Shown: positions 18,206 through 28,371, counted from the first letter of the stretch. The stretch: DNA of 64,000 nucleotides from Saccharopolyspora phatthalungensis (GCF_014203395.1 NZ_JACHIW010000001.1:1860001-1924000), one strand, 5' to 3'. Notes: a model not told the origin generated them from the sequence alone. Numbers and translations are program-made.

Positions 18206-19213
18206 ATGGCCGACACGATGCGGCACCGGGACCCGGTTCCGGTGCCGCAACAGCAGCGGACCGACGAGGGCTCGCCGCCGCTGATCTCCTACGTGCTTCC
18301 GGTCTACAACGAGGTGGACGGCATCCGCCCCTTCCACGACGAACTCACCGCGACCACGGCCACCCGCCCCGAATTCGACTACGAGTTCATCTACGTCAAC
18401 GACGGCTCCGCCGACGGATCGCTGGGCATCCTGCTGGACCTCGCCAAGAACGACCAGCGGGTGCGGGTGGTGGACTTCGCCCGCAACTTCGGCCACCAGA
18501 TCGCCATCACCGCCGGGCTGGACCACGCCCGGGGCGACGCGGTGATCGTGATGGACACCGATCTGCAGGACCCGCCGCGGGTCAGTCTGGAGATGATCGA
18601 CGCCTGGCTGGCCGGCGCGGAGATCGTGTCCGCCCGGCGGCGCACCCGACGCGACACCCCGTTCAAGCGCGCCACCGCGCACACCTACTACCGGGTACTG
18701 CGGCGCTGCGCCGAGGTCGACATCCCAGTGGACACCGGCGACTTCCGGCTGCTCAACCGGCGTGCCGCCGAGGAATTGCGGGGCTTCCGGGAACGCAGCC
18801 GGTTCATCCGCGGCATGATCGCGTCAATGGGGTTCGAGCAGCACGAGGTGCTCTTCGACCGGGACGAGCGGCTGGCCGGCGAGACCAAGTACCCGATGCG
18901 CAAGATGCTGCGGCTGGCCGCCGACGGGGTCACCAGCTTCTCCACGGTGCCGCTCAAGCTGATCACCCGAATGGGGTTCATTAGCTTAGGTTTGGCGATG
19001 CTCGGCATCCTCTACGCGGTGACGCTCCGGCTTTTCTTCCCCGAGATCACCGTCTCCGGGTGGACCATGTTGATGGTCGCGATGCTGTTCCTCGGCGGGC
19101 TGCAGATGCTGTCGCTGGGGGTCATCGGCAGCTACGTCGGCCGGATCTACCACGAGGTGCAACAACGCCCCCTGTACATCGTGCGGAATGTGATCTCGCA
19201 TGACAAAGACTGA
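18206..19213 (+). CDS. GT2 glycosyltransferase (DPM1/GtrB type)
   Basis: A 335-residue polyprenyl-phosphate-sugar synthase type glycosyltransferase. The GT-A fold begins with SYVLPVYNEVDGI and FIYVNDGSADGS, and the metal-binding motif is MDTDLQDPP. Two hydrophobic segments near the C-terminus (about 260-315) match the GtrB/DPM membrane anchor. Such enzymes load a sugar on a lipid carrier that a GtrA-type protein flips; the next gene is GtrA-like and overlaps it by 14 bases. The ATG at 18206 is placed 5 nt after GAGGGGAG; a GTG two codons upstream is also possible. Substrate unknown. Confidence 0.88.
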   Translation: MADTMRHRDPVPVPQQQRTDEGSPPLISYVLPVYNEVDGIRPFHDELTATTATRPEFDYEFIYVNDGSADGSLGILLDLAKNDQRVRVVDFARNFGHQIAITAGLDHARGDAVIVMDTDLQDPPRVSLEMIDAWLAGAEIVSARRRTRRDTPFKRATAHTYYRVLRRCAEVDIPVDTGDFRLLNRRAAEELRGFRERSRFIRGMIASMGFEQHEVLFDRDERLAGETKYPMRKMLRLAADGVTSFSTVPLKLITRMGFISLGLAMLGILYAVTLRLFFPEITVSGWTMLMVAMLFLGGLQMLSLGVIGSYVGRIYHEVQQRPLYIVRNVISHDKD

Positions 19214-19607
19214 GTCGCTCGCCTCCCGCGACCGGCTGATCAGCCGGTCGCTGCTGCGCTACGCGGTGATCGGTGCGAGCGGTGTGGTGCTGGACTACCT
19301 GCTGTTCGTGCTGCTGTTCAACGCGATCGGACTGCACGAGCAGCTCGCGAACGCGATCAGCACGACGGCCGGGATCACCAACAACTTCGTGCTCAACACG
19401 CTGTTCAACTTCCGCAAGCGGGACCGGATCCTGGTGCGGTTCCTGCGCTTCTACGCCGTCGGCGTGACCGGGATCGGGCTGACCTTCGTGCTGCTACAGG
19501 GTTTCTCCGGGTGGTTAGGCATCGACCCGAACCTGGTCAAGGCCGGTTCGCTGCCGGTCGTACTGCTCTTCCAATACACGATCAACAAGAAGTGGAGCTT
19601 CGGATGA
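19200..19607 (+). CDS. GtrA-family membrane protein (Rv3789-like)
   Basis: A 135-residue protein with four hydrophobic segments and the family pattern RYAVIGASGVVLDYLLF...NFVLNTLFNFR...NKKWSF. GtrA proteins are proposed flippases or scaffolds for polyprenyl-phosphate sugars. In M. tuberculosis, Rv3789 of this family sits beside dprE1 and has been linked to arabinan precursor handling. Here it overlaps the GT2 gene and its stop overlaps a short coupled reading frame leading into the oxidoreductase. Confidence 0.87.
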   Translation: MTKTESLASRDRLISRSLLRYAVIGASGVVLDYLLFVLLFNAIGLHEQLANAISTTAGITNNFVLNTLFNFRKRDRILVRFLRFYAVGVTGIGLTFVLLQGFSGWLGIDPNLVKAGSLPVVLLFQYTINKKWSFG

Positions 19608-19624
19608 GACTGGTGATCCGATGA
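19604..19624 (+). other. Six-codon coupled mini reading frame
   Basis: ATGAGACTGGTGATCCGATGA (MRLVIR, stop) starts on the gtrA-like stop (ATGA) and ends on the start of the oxidoreductase (ATGA). A GGAG (19594-19597) is 6 nt before this ATG, whereas the real oxidoreductase start at 19621 has no ribosome site of its own. The peptide copies the oxidoreductase N-terminus (MRLGIV), suggesting a small local duplication. Its function as a re-initiation bridge is inference. Confidence 0.5.
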
Positions 19625-20889
19625 GGTTGGGCATCGTCGGAGCCGGCGCAACCGGGCTGACCGCGGCGTTCGACGCGGTCAAGGCCGGACACGACGTCAC
19701 GGTGTTGGAGGCGTCCGCGGAGCCGGGCGGGCTGGCGGCGTCGATCGAGGTCGGCGGCACGCCGCTGGAACGCTTCTACCACCACAGTTTCCGGACCGAC
19801 CAGGCGATGATCGGGCTGGTCGAAGAACTCGGACTCGGGCACCTGCTGCGGTTCCACCGGCCCAGCACGGGCATATACCTGGACGGGCAGCTCTACGACT
19901 TCGGCACGCCACAAGAGATGCTGCGGTTCCCGAAGTTCTCGCTGCTGGACCGGTTCCGCTTCGGGGCGTCCTCGGCGCTGCTGAAAGCGGTCCGAAATGG
20001 ACAGCGGTTCAACTCCGTACCGGCGCTGGAGTGGATGCGCCGCTGGGCCGGGCCCCGGGTCACCGAGACGATCTGGGAGCCCCTGCTGACCGGCAAGTTC
20101 GGCGCACACGCCGAGCAGATCTCGATGGCCTGGCTGTGGGCGCGGATCCACTACCGCACCTTCGAACTGGGGTATGTGCACGGCGGGTTCGAGCAGGTGT
20201 ACCGGGCGCTGCTCGATGCGGTCGAAGAACGCGGCGGGAAGGTCGAATTCAGCAAGCCGGTGGAGACGATCCGCCAGCCCGGCGCCACGGTGCTGGTGGG
20301 GGCCGCAGACGGCAGCAGCTACGAGTTCGACCGGCTGATCGTGACCGTTGCGCAACCGGTGTTCGCCAAGGCGGCCGGGATCGAGACCAACCACGTGCTG
20401 TGGCGGAACCAGTATCTCGGCGCGACATGCTTCATCCTGGAGTGCGACCGCAGCGTCATCCCGCACTACTGGCTCAACATCAACGACACCGCGTTTCCCT
20501 TCCTGGCCGTCGTCGAGCACACCAACATGATCGACCGCGGCGAGTACGGCGGGCGGCACATCGTCTACGTCGGCAACTACGTGCCGCGCGAAGACTGGCG
20601 GTTCACCACCGAACCCGCCGAATTGCTGGATCTCTACGTACCCTGGCTGCGCAAGCTCAACCCGGAATTCGACCGGTCCTGGATCCTCGACTGGCACTTC
20701 TCCAAGGCGGGCTTCGCCCAGCCGATCGTGACGCCGCAGTACCGGAATCTGATTCCCGGCCACCGCACGACGATGCCCGGCGTCACCCTGGCCACGATGT
20801 CCCAGATCTACCCGCAGGACCGGGGCCAGTCCTACGCCATCGCGATGGCCCACGAGGTGACCCACCGACTCGGCCTCGACCGCCAGTAA
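19621..20889 (+). CDS. FAD-dependent amine-oxidase-like oxidoreductase
   Basis: A 422-residue flavoprotein of the phytoene-desaturase/protoporphyrinogen-oxidase-like superfamily. The dinucleotide motif GIVGAGATGLTAAFDAVKAG is at 4-23, followed by VLEASAEPGGLAAS; the C-terminal FAD segment is near SQIYPQDRGQSYAIAMAHEV. Members are often encoded beside GT2 and GtrA genes in wall-polysaccharide clusters, where a lipid-linked sugar is a possible substrate (inference). It is the last gene of the plus-strand run that begins with emb paralog 3. Confidence 0.82.
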   Translation: MRLGIVGAGATGLTAAFDAVKAGHDVTVLEASAEPGGLAASIEVGGTPLERFYHHSFRTDQAMIGLVEELGLGHLLRFHRPSTGIYLDGQLYDFGTPQEMLRFPKFSLLDRFRFGASSALLKAVRNGQRFNSVPALEWMRRWAGPRVTETIWEPLLTGKFGAHAEQISMAWLWARIHYRTFELGYVHGGFEQVYRALLDAVEERGGKVEFSKPVETIRQPGATVLVGAADGSSYEFDRLIVTVAQPVFAKAAGIETNHVLWRNQYLGATCFILECDRSVIPHYWLNINDTAFPFLAVVEHTNMIDRGEYGGRHIVYVGNYVPREDWRFTTEPAELLDLYVPWLRKLNPEFDRSWILDWHFSKAGFAQPIVTPQYRNLIPGHRTTMPGVTLATMSQIYPQDRGQSYAIAMAHEVTHRLGLDRQ

Positions 20890-20925
20890 CGAAGGCCCGG
20901 CGCAAAACTCCCCAGTTCAAGGAAA

Positions 20926-20956
20926 CGGCGGGCAGTTCTGCTGGGACTGCCCGCCG
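20926..20956. terminator. Bidirectional hairpin between converging units
   Basis: A perfect 11-bp stem CGGCGGGCAGT (20926-20936) with 20946-20956 and a 9-nt loop. Read on the minus strand it is followed by TTTCC, so it suits termination of the minus-strand unit (mini-ORF 20967-21047, Uma2). It also lies 36 bases after the plus-strand oxidoreductase stop. Confidence 0.65.
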
Positions 20957-20966
20957 CCGGCTTGCG

Positions 20967-21047
20967 TCAGGCCTTGTTGAGGCCCGGCTTGCCGTCTTCG
21001 ATCACGAAGGACGCAAGGGTCTCCACCAGGGTTCCGCCCAGTAGCAC
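20967..21047 (-). CDS. Possible 26-residue peptide or gene remnant
   Basis: A minus-strand GTG with AGGG 6-7 nt upstream opens a frame of 26 residues ending EDGKPGLNKA, stop, and a hairpin terminator begins 11 bases later. The composition (LLGGTLVETLASFVIEDGKP) looks protein-like rather than random high-GC sequence. The frame is blocked by a TGA nine codons upstream of the GTG, so it could also be the 3' tail of a decayed gene. It lies 41 bases downstream of the Uma2 gene on the same strand. No family recognised. Confidence 0.35.
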   Translation of the reverse strand: MLLGGTLVETLASFVIEDGKPGLNKA

Positions 21048-21088
21048 CTGACGCCCTGCGGATGATCATGGAATGAACAAGCCTTGCC

Positions 21089-21646
21089 TCACCGCGACAA
21101 CAACGCCGCCGGGTCGACGGTAAGTGCGACCGGCGACTCCACATCCACCGCGGCCGCGCTTTCGGTGACAAGAACGTAATGCCCGTTCTTGAGCACGTAC
21201 GCGGCCAGACTGGTCGGCTTTTCGAGATCCACGATCCAGTAGTTGGGGATTCCGGCCTCGGCGTACTCGGCGAACTTCAAGACCCGATCGGTCCGCCCCG
21301 AACCCGGCGAAACCACCTCGACCGCCAGCTCCAGCTCCGACGCCCGGAAGCGCGCCGGATTCTTGCTGGCCAGTTCGACCGGCACGACCACAAGATCAGG
21401 AATCCGTACGGTTGCCAGGTACTCGAACAGCACAACCTCGACCTCGGGCAACGCAACGAGCGATTTCGGCAGCTGCGCGCGCAGTTGGTAACCGAGTTCC
21501 ATCAGGGCCCACTGATGGTAGGACACCGGCCGAGGACTCACGTGAAGGGTCCCTTCGACTAGTTCAACGCGATGGCTGTTGTCCTCTGGAAGAGCGGCCC
21601 AGTCTTCCAAGGACAGTAGGTGGTCCGGCCACGCCACAGCGCTCAT
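21089..21646 (-). CDS. Uma2-family (DUF820) putative restriction-fold endonuclease
   Basis: A 185-residue protein of the Uma2 family, which has a PD-(D/E)XK nuclease fold. Visible motifs are HRVELVEGTLHVSPRP (N-terminal Glu), RIPDLVVV (the Asp) and LAVEVVSPGS (the Glu), with FAEYAEAGIPNYWIVD at the C-terminal half. The biological role of this widespread family is not established; copies are numerous in actinomycetes and cyanobacteria. It stands alone after the ubiA terminator. Confidence 0.85.
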   Translation of the reverse strand: MSAVAWPDHLLSLEDWAALPEDNSHRVELVEGTLHVSPRPVSYHQWALMELGYQLRAQLPKSLVALPEVEVVLFEYLATVRIPDLVVVPVELASKNPARFRASELELAVEVVSPGSGRTDRVLKFAEYAEAGIPNYWIVDLEKPTSLAAYVLKNGHYVLVTESAAAVDVESPVALTVDPAALLSR

Positions 21647-21738
21647 CGCGCCCTCCTCCTCAGGCCAGGTACCTGTACTCGGTCATTGTGCCGTACTCAC
21701 CCGGTGGTGTCGCTGGTCATCGGGTTGCGGCGCACGCA

Positions 21739-21779
21739 CAGCAGCGCCCCCGACCGGGTTTCGGCCGGGGGCGCTGCTG
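21739..21779 (-). terminator. Strong hairpin terminating the glf-ubiA operon
   Basis: A 14-bp stem, CAGCAGCGCCCCCG (21739-21752) with 21766-21779, lies 9 bases downstream of the ubiA stop on the minus strand. No long T tract follows. Confidence 0.75.
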
Positions 21780-21788
21780 GTTCGGTCC

Positions 21789-22970
21789 TTACAGGTAGAA
21801 CGCCAGGAAGAGACAGCCCGCGAGGACCGCGCCGAGGACCATCAGGACCTTGTCCTTCAAAACCACTTCCTCCGGCTCACCCGCCACTCCCTTGTCGATG
21901 TCCACCGCGTACCGCAGGATCGCGATCACCATCGGGATGATCGAGATCAGGCCCCACCGGGACGCCTCGTCCTCCTGGATGGCGTACGCCCACAGCGCGT
22001 AGCACATGATCGTGATCGCCGCCGCGATCGCCCACACGAATCGCAGGTACGACGGCGAGTACGCCTTCAGCGACTTGCGGATCTTCGCGCCGGTCTCCAG
22101 CGCCAGCTTGACCTCGGCGTAGCGCTTGCCCGCCACCATGAACAGCGAACCGAACGCCACGATCAGGTAGAACCACTGCGTGATGACCAAGTTCGCGGCG
22201 GCACCACCGGCGATGGCGCGCAGCAGGAAGCCGGACGCCACGATGCACAGGTCGATCACCGGCTGGTGCTTCAGGCCGAAGCAATAACCCAGCTGGACCA
22301 GGATGTAGACCGCCATCACCACAAGCAGCGGCGTGCTGGTCAGGCCCGAGATCAGCAGCGAGCCACCGAGCAGCAGCACGCACACCACGTAGGCGATCGG
22401 CACCGGGATCAGGCCCGCCGCGATCGGCCGGTTCCGCTTCGTGGGGTGCTGCCGGTCCGCCTCGACGTCGATCGCATCGTTGACGAAGTAGATGCCGGAC
22501 GCGGCCATCGAGAACACGATGAACGCGACGACCGCATGCCCCAGGACGACCGGGTTCAGGATCTGGCCCGCCGCGAACGGCACGGCCAGCACCAGGACGT
22601 TCTTCACCCACTGCTTCGGGCGCAGCTCCTTGACCAGACCGGAGACCAGGCCCGCCGTGGTGCCCGCCTTCGCGGTCACCTTCGCGTGGTAGGCGTCCGA
22701 GGACTTGTCCTTGATGTCGTCGGACTTCGCCGCCACCGGCTCCAGTACTTCGTCACCGAACTCGGCGCCGATGGTGCCTTCCGCGTCCGCCTCGACCTCG
22801 ACCCGCTTGGCCCGAGCGATCTGTTCTTCCGGCTCCGCGACCGCGTCGGAGTCGCCGGAGCTCGCCAGCACCGCGTCGCCGACGTGGGCACCGTTGCTGT
22901 CCGCCGCGTCGGCCTCGGCCGAGGCATCGGGTTTGCCGGTGTCGACCTCGGTTTCGTTCTTGTCAGCCAC
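21789..22970 (-). CDS. ubiA: Decaprenyl-phosphate phosphoribosyltransferase (UbiA family)
   Basis: Membrane prenyltransferase-fold enzyme joining phosphoribosyl diphosphate to decaprenyl phosphate, the first committed step to decaprenylphosphoryl arabinose (Rv3806c orthologue by order and motifs). The aspartate motif NDAIDVEADRQHPTKRNRP is at 164-182, in a core of about eight or nine membrane segments. The core starts at about residue 114 (KELRPKQWVKN). It is preceded by about 95-110 extra residues rich in Asp, Glu and Ala that the mycobacterial enzyme (about 300 residues) lacks. GTG start with GGAGGAA; overlaps the upstream PAP2 gene by 8 bases. Confidence 0.93.
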   Translation of the reverse strand: MADKNETEVDTGKPDASAEADAADSNGAHVGDAVLASSGDSDAVAEPEEQIARAKRVEVEADAEGTIGAEFGDEVLEPVAAKSDDIKDKSSDAYHAKVTAKAGTTAGLVSGLVKELRPKQWVKNVLVLAVPFAAGQILNPVVLGHAVVAFIVFSMAASGIYFVNDAIDVEADRQHPTKRNRPIAAGLIPVPIAYVVCVLLLGGSLLISGLTSTPLLVVMAVYILVQLGYCFGLKHQPVIDLCIVASGFLLRAIAGGAAANLVITQWFYLIVAFGSLFMVAGKRYAEVKLALETGAKIRKSLKAYSPSYLRFVWAIAAAITIMCYALWAYAIQEDEASRWGLISIIPMVIAILRYAVDIDKGVAGEPEEVVLKDKVLMVLGAVLAGCLFLAFYL

Positions 22971-23544
22971 GGTTCCTCCGCCGTCTCATGAATCGCCGCA
23001 CGCCCCACGCCACGGCACCGCCGAGCGCCGAACCGGCGACCACATCGCTCGGATAATGAACCCCCAGGACAAGCCGGCTGACCATCATCGGCGGCACCAG
23101 CGCCGGGGTCAGCTTCTTGCCCGCCAACCCGCCGTAGAGCACGGCGGCGGCCGTCGTGGACGTCGCGTGCGAGGACGGGAAGCTCAACTTGCTCGGCGTG
23201 CCCACCAGCACCTGCACCTCGGGGTCGGACGGCCGACGCCGCCGGACCACCCGCTTGACCGCGATCGACGCCGCGTGCGCGGCGGCGACCCCGGCGGCGG
23301 CGGTCAGCCACTCGCCGCGGCGGTTGCGGTCCACCAGCGCGCCGACCGCGCCGATGGCCAGCCAGCCGCCGGCGTGCTCGCCGAACAGCGACATCGCCCG
23401 CGCCGTCTTGATCGCGGCGGGTTTCGCCAGGACGCCCTGCACCTTGCGCAGCGCGACGGTTTCGGGGGTGACCGCCGCCGGTGCTTCCTCGGCGGGGGCG
23501 GCGACCGGTTCTTCGGGGGCGGTCGCCGTCGTCAGCTCTGCCAC
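22963..23544 (-). CDS. PAP2-family phosphatase (Rv3807c-like)
   Basis: A 193-residue membrane phosphatase with the PAP2 motifs KRVVRRRRPSD, FPSSHATS and SRLVLGVHYPSDV. In M. tuberculosis, Rv3807c occupies the same slot and is the candidate for dephosphorylating decaprenylphosphoryl-5-phosphoribose, the step between UbiA and DprE1. The GTG at 23544 was chosen because CGGAG lies 5 nt upstream and it leaves a 22-bp gap after glfT2; a longer frame from 23604 would overlap glfT2. Confidence 0.88.
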   Translation of the reverse strand: MAELTTATAPEEPVAAPAEEAPAAVTPETVALRKVQGVLAKPAAIKTARAMSLFGEHAGGWLAIGAVGALVDRNRRGEWLTAAAGVAAAHAASIAVKRVVRRRRPSDPEVQVLVGTPSKLSFPSSHATSTTAAAVLYGGLAGKKLTPALVPPMMVSRLVLGVHYPSDVVAGSALGGAVAWGVRRFMRRRRNRG

Positions 23545-23566
23545 ATCGTCTCCGGGTGAATCGGGA

Positions 23567-25528
23567 TCACTTCTGGTCGAAGACCTGTTTCCAGGACTCC
23601 GCACTGGTCAATTCGGGCAGCGCCGCGCGGTAGGCCTCCCGCAACCGGGCCCATTCCTGACCCAGTCGCTTGTAGTTCGCCAGCGCACGCATGCCGAGCC
23701 GGCGGAACTCCTCCGGGTTGCGACGCCGGAACGCGACCCCGCTGCCGTCGGCATTCGACACGGTGGCGCTGTCCAGGTTGCCCAGCAGGAACCAGCGGGC
23801 GCTGGCGGCCGGCACGTTCAGCTGGGGCCGGTCCGAGGCCGACTTCGTCGGCTCCTTGAGATTGTGCAGCAGTGCCTTCGACGCGCGAGCCGCGATCACC
23901 GCGGGGTTCACCGGCGGCTTGAGCAGTCCCTCGGCCATGATCGGGTCCGCCGACGGCGGCGGGAACTCGCGGGCCGAGGGCAGCGTCTTGGCGTCGTCGT
24001 AATGCTTGCGCAGCTCGCGGACCTCCGGCAGGGCCGTGCGCAGGCTCTCGAACAGTCCCTCCGGGCCCGCCATGAAGTCCTCGATCGCCTTCTGCTGCAC
24101 CGAGACCGTGGAGTACTCCATCGACAGCAGGTGCCGCAGGGTGAGCTTGAGGCCCTGCTTGACGATGTTGGCCTTGACTTCTTCCGGGCTGTGCAACGCG
24201 GCCAGGATCAGCCGGTTGCGGGTGTGGAAGTACGCGGTCCAGTCGGTGGCGTCGTTCTTGTCGGTCCACGGCATGTGCCAGATCGCCGCGCCCGGCAGCG
24301 TCACCGTCGGGAACCCGTGTCCGCCCGCGCGCAGGGAGTACTCGGAGTCGTCGTGCTTGATGAACAGCGGCAGCGGCAGGCCGGTGCGCTCGATGACCTC
24401 GCGCGGGAACAGGCACATCCACCAGCCGTTGTAGGTGGAGTGGATGCGCTGGTGCAGCTTGGTCGTCTTACGCAGCGGCTTCTTGGCGAAGTCGTGGTCG
24501 GTGACCGCGCCGGGCGCCGCCCGCCAGACGCCCTGGCCGAGGTCAACGACCTCGCCCATGGTGTGCAGCCGCGAGCGGGCCTGCAGGTTGAGCATCTGGC
24601 CGCCGACGATCACCGGCTGCGCGGCGGCACGGGCGAACGCGTTCGCCCGCAGCACGCCGTCCGGCTCCAGCGCGATGTCGTCGTCGATGACCATGACCTG
24701 GTCGGCGTCCGAGTTGTAGATGCCCTCGTACATCACGCGGGTGAAGCCGCCGGAACCACCGAGGTTTTCCTGCTCGATGACCTGGAGCTTGTCGCCGATC
24801 CGCCGGGCGGCCTCGGCGAAGCCGTCGGTTTCGCGGATCTTCTGCGGTCCCTGGTCGGCCACCACGACCCGCTCCACGACGTCCATCACCTGCGGGTCCT
24901 CGCCCAGCGTCTGGAGCGCGAGCACGCAGTCGGCGGGCCGGATCGTAGTGGTGCCGACCAGCACCTTCTGCTTGGGCAGCGGCACGTCGGTGGTCCAGGC
25001 CGCCTCGTCGATCTCCAACGCGATGTCGTTGGTGAACAGGTCGAACCAGATCCAGCCGCCGTCCTCGAACGGCGTCAGCGACACCCGGAACTCCAGCGAC
25101 GTCCAGTCCGCGCTGGCCACCGGGGTGCCCTGCAAGTGGACGCTGTCTCCGTTGGCCTTCGAACGGTAGACGTCGAGCCGACCGGCCCCCTTGACCTTCA
25201 GCCGCAGCACGACCTCGTCGACCTTGGTCCAACGCTTCCAGTAGCCGGCCGGGAAGGCGTTGAAGTAGGAGGCGAGGGAGATCTTGTTGTGCGCGGGCAC
25301 CAGCAAGCGGCGCCGCGACACGACGGTCGCGGCGCTGTTCAGCGCCGCGGGCTCGTCGATGTACAGCGGGCGCACGTCCAGCGGATCCTCGCCACGCGGG
25401 AACACGACCCGCTGCAGCACCTGCTCGGACGCCACGTCGGCGGTCCCGGCGCGCACCGACGTCACGTCGCTGAGCTTGCTTTCACCCGCGGCGGCGGCAC
25501 GGTCCTCTCGGGGGGTCCGGTCGGTCAC
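23567..25528 (-). CDS. glfT2: Galactofuranosyltransferase GlfT2
   Basis: Bifunctional UDP-galactofuranosyltransferase that polymerises the galactan chain (Rv3808c orthologue). The 653 residues include an N-terminal beta-sandwich, a GT-A domain with metal-binding IDDDIALEPDG (Asp282-284), the catalytic-base region FIKHDDSEYSLR (about 389-400) and a metal-ligand His in AIWHMPW (about 418), and a C-terminal helical domain. GTG start with GGAGGA; 1 bp after glf, clearly one operon. Confidence 0.95.
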   Translation of the reverse strand: MTDRTPREDRAAAAGESKLSDVTSVRAGTADVASEQVLQRVVFPRGEDPLDVRPLYIDEPAALNSAATVVSRRRLLVPAHNKISLASYFNAFPAGYWKRWTKVDEVVLRLKVKGAGRLDVYRSKANGDSVHLQGTPVASADWTSLEFRVSLTPFEDGGWIWFDLFTNDIALEIDEAAWTTDVPLPKQKVLVGTTTIRPADCVLALQTLGEDPQVMDVVERVVVADQGPQKIRETDGFAEAARRIGDKLQVIEQENLGGSGGFTRVMYEGIYNSDADQVMVIDDDIALEPDGVLRANAFARAAAQPVIVGGQMLNLQARSRLHTMGEVVDLGQGVWRAAPGAVTDHDFAKKPLRKTTKLHQRIHSTYNGWWMCLFPREVIERTGLPLPLFIKHDDSEYSLRAGGHGFPTVTLPGAAIWHMPWTDKNDATDWTAYFHTRNRLILAALHSPEEVKANIVKQGLKLTLRHLLSMEYSTVSVQQKAIEDFMAGPEGLFESLRTALPEVRELRKHYDDAKTLPSAREFPPPSADPIMAEGLLKPPVNPAVIAARASKALLHNLKEPTKSASDRPQLNVPAASARWFLLGNLDSATVSNADGSGVAFRRRNPEEFRRLGMRALANYKRLGQEWARLREAYRAALPELTSAESWKQVFDQK

Positions 25529-25529
25529 G

Positions 25530-27022
<1,493 letters not shown>

Positions 27023-28324
27023 GTGAGCATCGGCTTGGTAAGCGCGCGTGGTGGGCGGTTCCTGCTGATCGCGGCGATCATTATCGAGATCCTCGCGATC
27101 TGGTTCGTGCACTGGATCGACACCCGCGGCTACCTGGACACCGAGATCTACCGGCTCGGTGCCCGCGCGTGGCTGAAGGGTTACCCGGTGTACGGCGACG
27201 ACCTGACGCCGGAGACCCCGGACTACGCGACGCTGCCGTTCATCTACCCGCCCTTCGCCGCGCTGCTGTTCATCCCGCTGACCTGGTTGTCGGTCGGCGG
27301 CGCCGTGGTGCTGGTGGCGGTGCTGTCGCACGTCGCGATCCTCGTCACGGCCTACTCGCTGGCCCGGTCGTCGAGCTATCTCGCGCCGCACGCTGGGCAG
27401 GTGACCGTGGCCACCGCCTTGCTGATGCCGTGGTTCACGCTGATCGAACCGGCCCGCGAGACGATCAACTACGGGCAGATCAACCTGGTGCTGATGGCGC
27501 TGGTCGCGGCCGACTGCCTGCTGCCGCGCACCAGGTGGCCGCGCGGGCTGCTGGTGGGCATCGCGGCGGCGATCAAGCTGACGCCGCTCGGGTTCCTGCT
27601 GTTGTTCCTGCTGCGCCGGGACTTTCGGGCGATGGCCGTGACCGGCCTGACCTTCGCCGCCACCGTGGTGATCGGGCTGGTCGCGGCGCCGCGCGACTCG
27701 GCGGACTGGTGGCTGGACAAGATGCTGTCCACGGGCGACTCCTTCGGCACCGTCTACGCCGGGAACCTCACGTTGCGCAGCCTGCTGGCGAAACAGGAGC
27801 TGACCGGGTTCGCGCTGAACTCGCTGTGGCTGGCCGGTTCGGCGCTGCTGCTCGTCCTGGCGGTGCTCGGCATGCGGTACGCGCTGCGGGTGGCCGACGT
27901 GCCGCTGGCGCTGATGATCAACGCCGTGCTGGTGCTGCTGGTGTCGCCGATCTCCTGGTCGCACCACTGGGTGTGGGCCGGGCCGACGCTGGCGCTGCTG
28001 TTCGCCATGTCGTTGCGGCATCGTTGGTACGGCGTGTTGTTGAGCGTTGGGTTGGGCGCGCTCACGGTGCTCGTCGGTCCGCAGTGGTACCTGCCCAACA
28101 CCGACGACCGCGAGCTGGACTGGACGTTCTCGCAACAGGTCGTCGGCAACGCCTACACGCTGCTCGGCATCGGTTTCCTGATCGCCGTGGCCGTCGCCTA
28201 CTTCCGCCTCATCCGCCGATTTCCGGCCACGGTGTCCACAGGGGACGCCGACGCCTTGCGTCACCCGTCCAGAGCAGTTGAACCGGCGGCTGATCCGGAC
28301 CCACCGCATACTCGCCTTTCGTAA
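27023..28324 (+). CDS. GT87 (DUF2029) membrane glycosyltransferase, AftC/PimE-like
   Basis: A 433-residue polytopic GT-C glycosyltransferase. DTEIYRLGARAWLKGYPVY places the catalytic Asp region in the first loop, followed by FIYPPFAALLFIPL, NYGQINLVLMAL, AAIKLTPLGFLLLF and SPISWSHHWVW, all typical of GT87. Family members include the arabinosyltransferase AftC and mannosyltransferases such as PimE, which use polyprenyl-phosphate donors. The setting beside glf suggests arabinan branching, but a mannolipid role is equally possible. GTG start; the C-terminus has a short cytoplasmic tail. Confidence 0.85.
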   Translation: MSIGLVSARGGRFLLIAAIIIEILAIWFVHWIDTRGYLDTEIYRLGARAWLKGYPVYGDDLTPETPDYATLPFIYPPFAALLFIPLTWLSVGGAVVLVAVLSHVAILVTAYSLARSSSYLAPHAGQVTVATALLMPWFTLIEPARETINYGQINLVLMALVAADCLLPRTRWPRGLLVGIAAAIKLTPLGFLLLFLLRRDFRAMAVTGLTFAATVVIGLVAAPRDSADWWLDKMLSTGDSFGTVYAGNLTLRSLLAKQELTGFALNSLWLAGSALLLVLAVLGMRYALRVADVPLALMINAVLVLLVSPISWSHHWVWAGPTLALLFAMSLRHRWYGVLLSVGLGALTVLVGPQWYLPNTDDRELDWTFSQQVVGNAYTLLGIGFLIAVAVAYFRLIRRFPATVSTGDADALRHPSRAVEPAADPDPPHTRLS

Positions 28325-28371
28325 CCGGCCCCGATCCAGGTGCCGCCGCGCGCGGAAACGAGGTACCGCCA

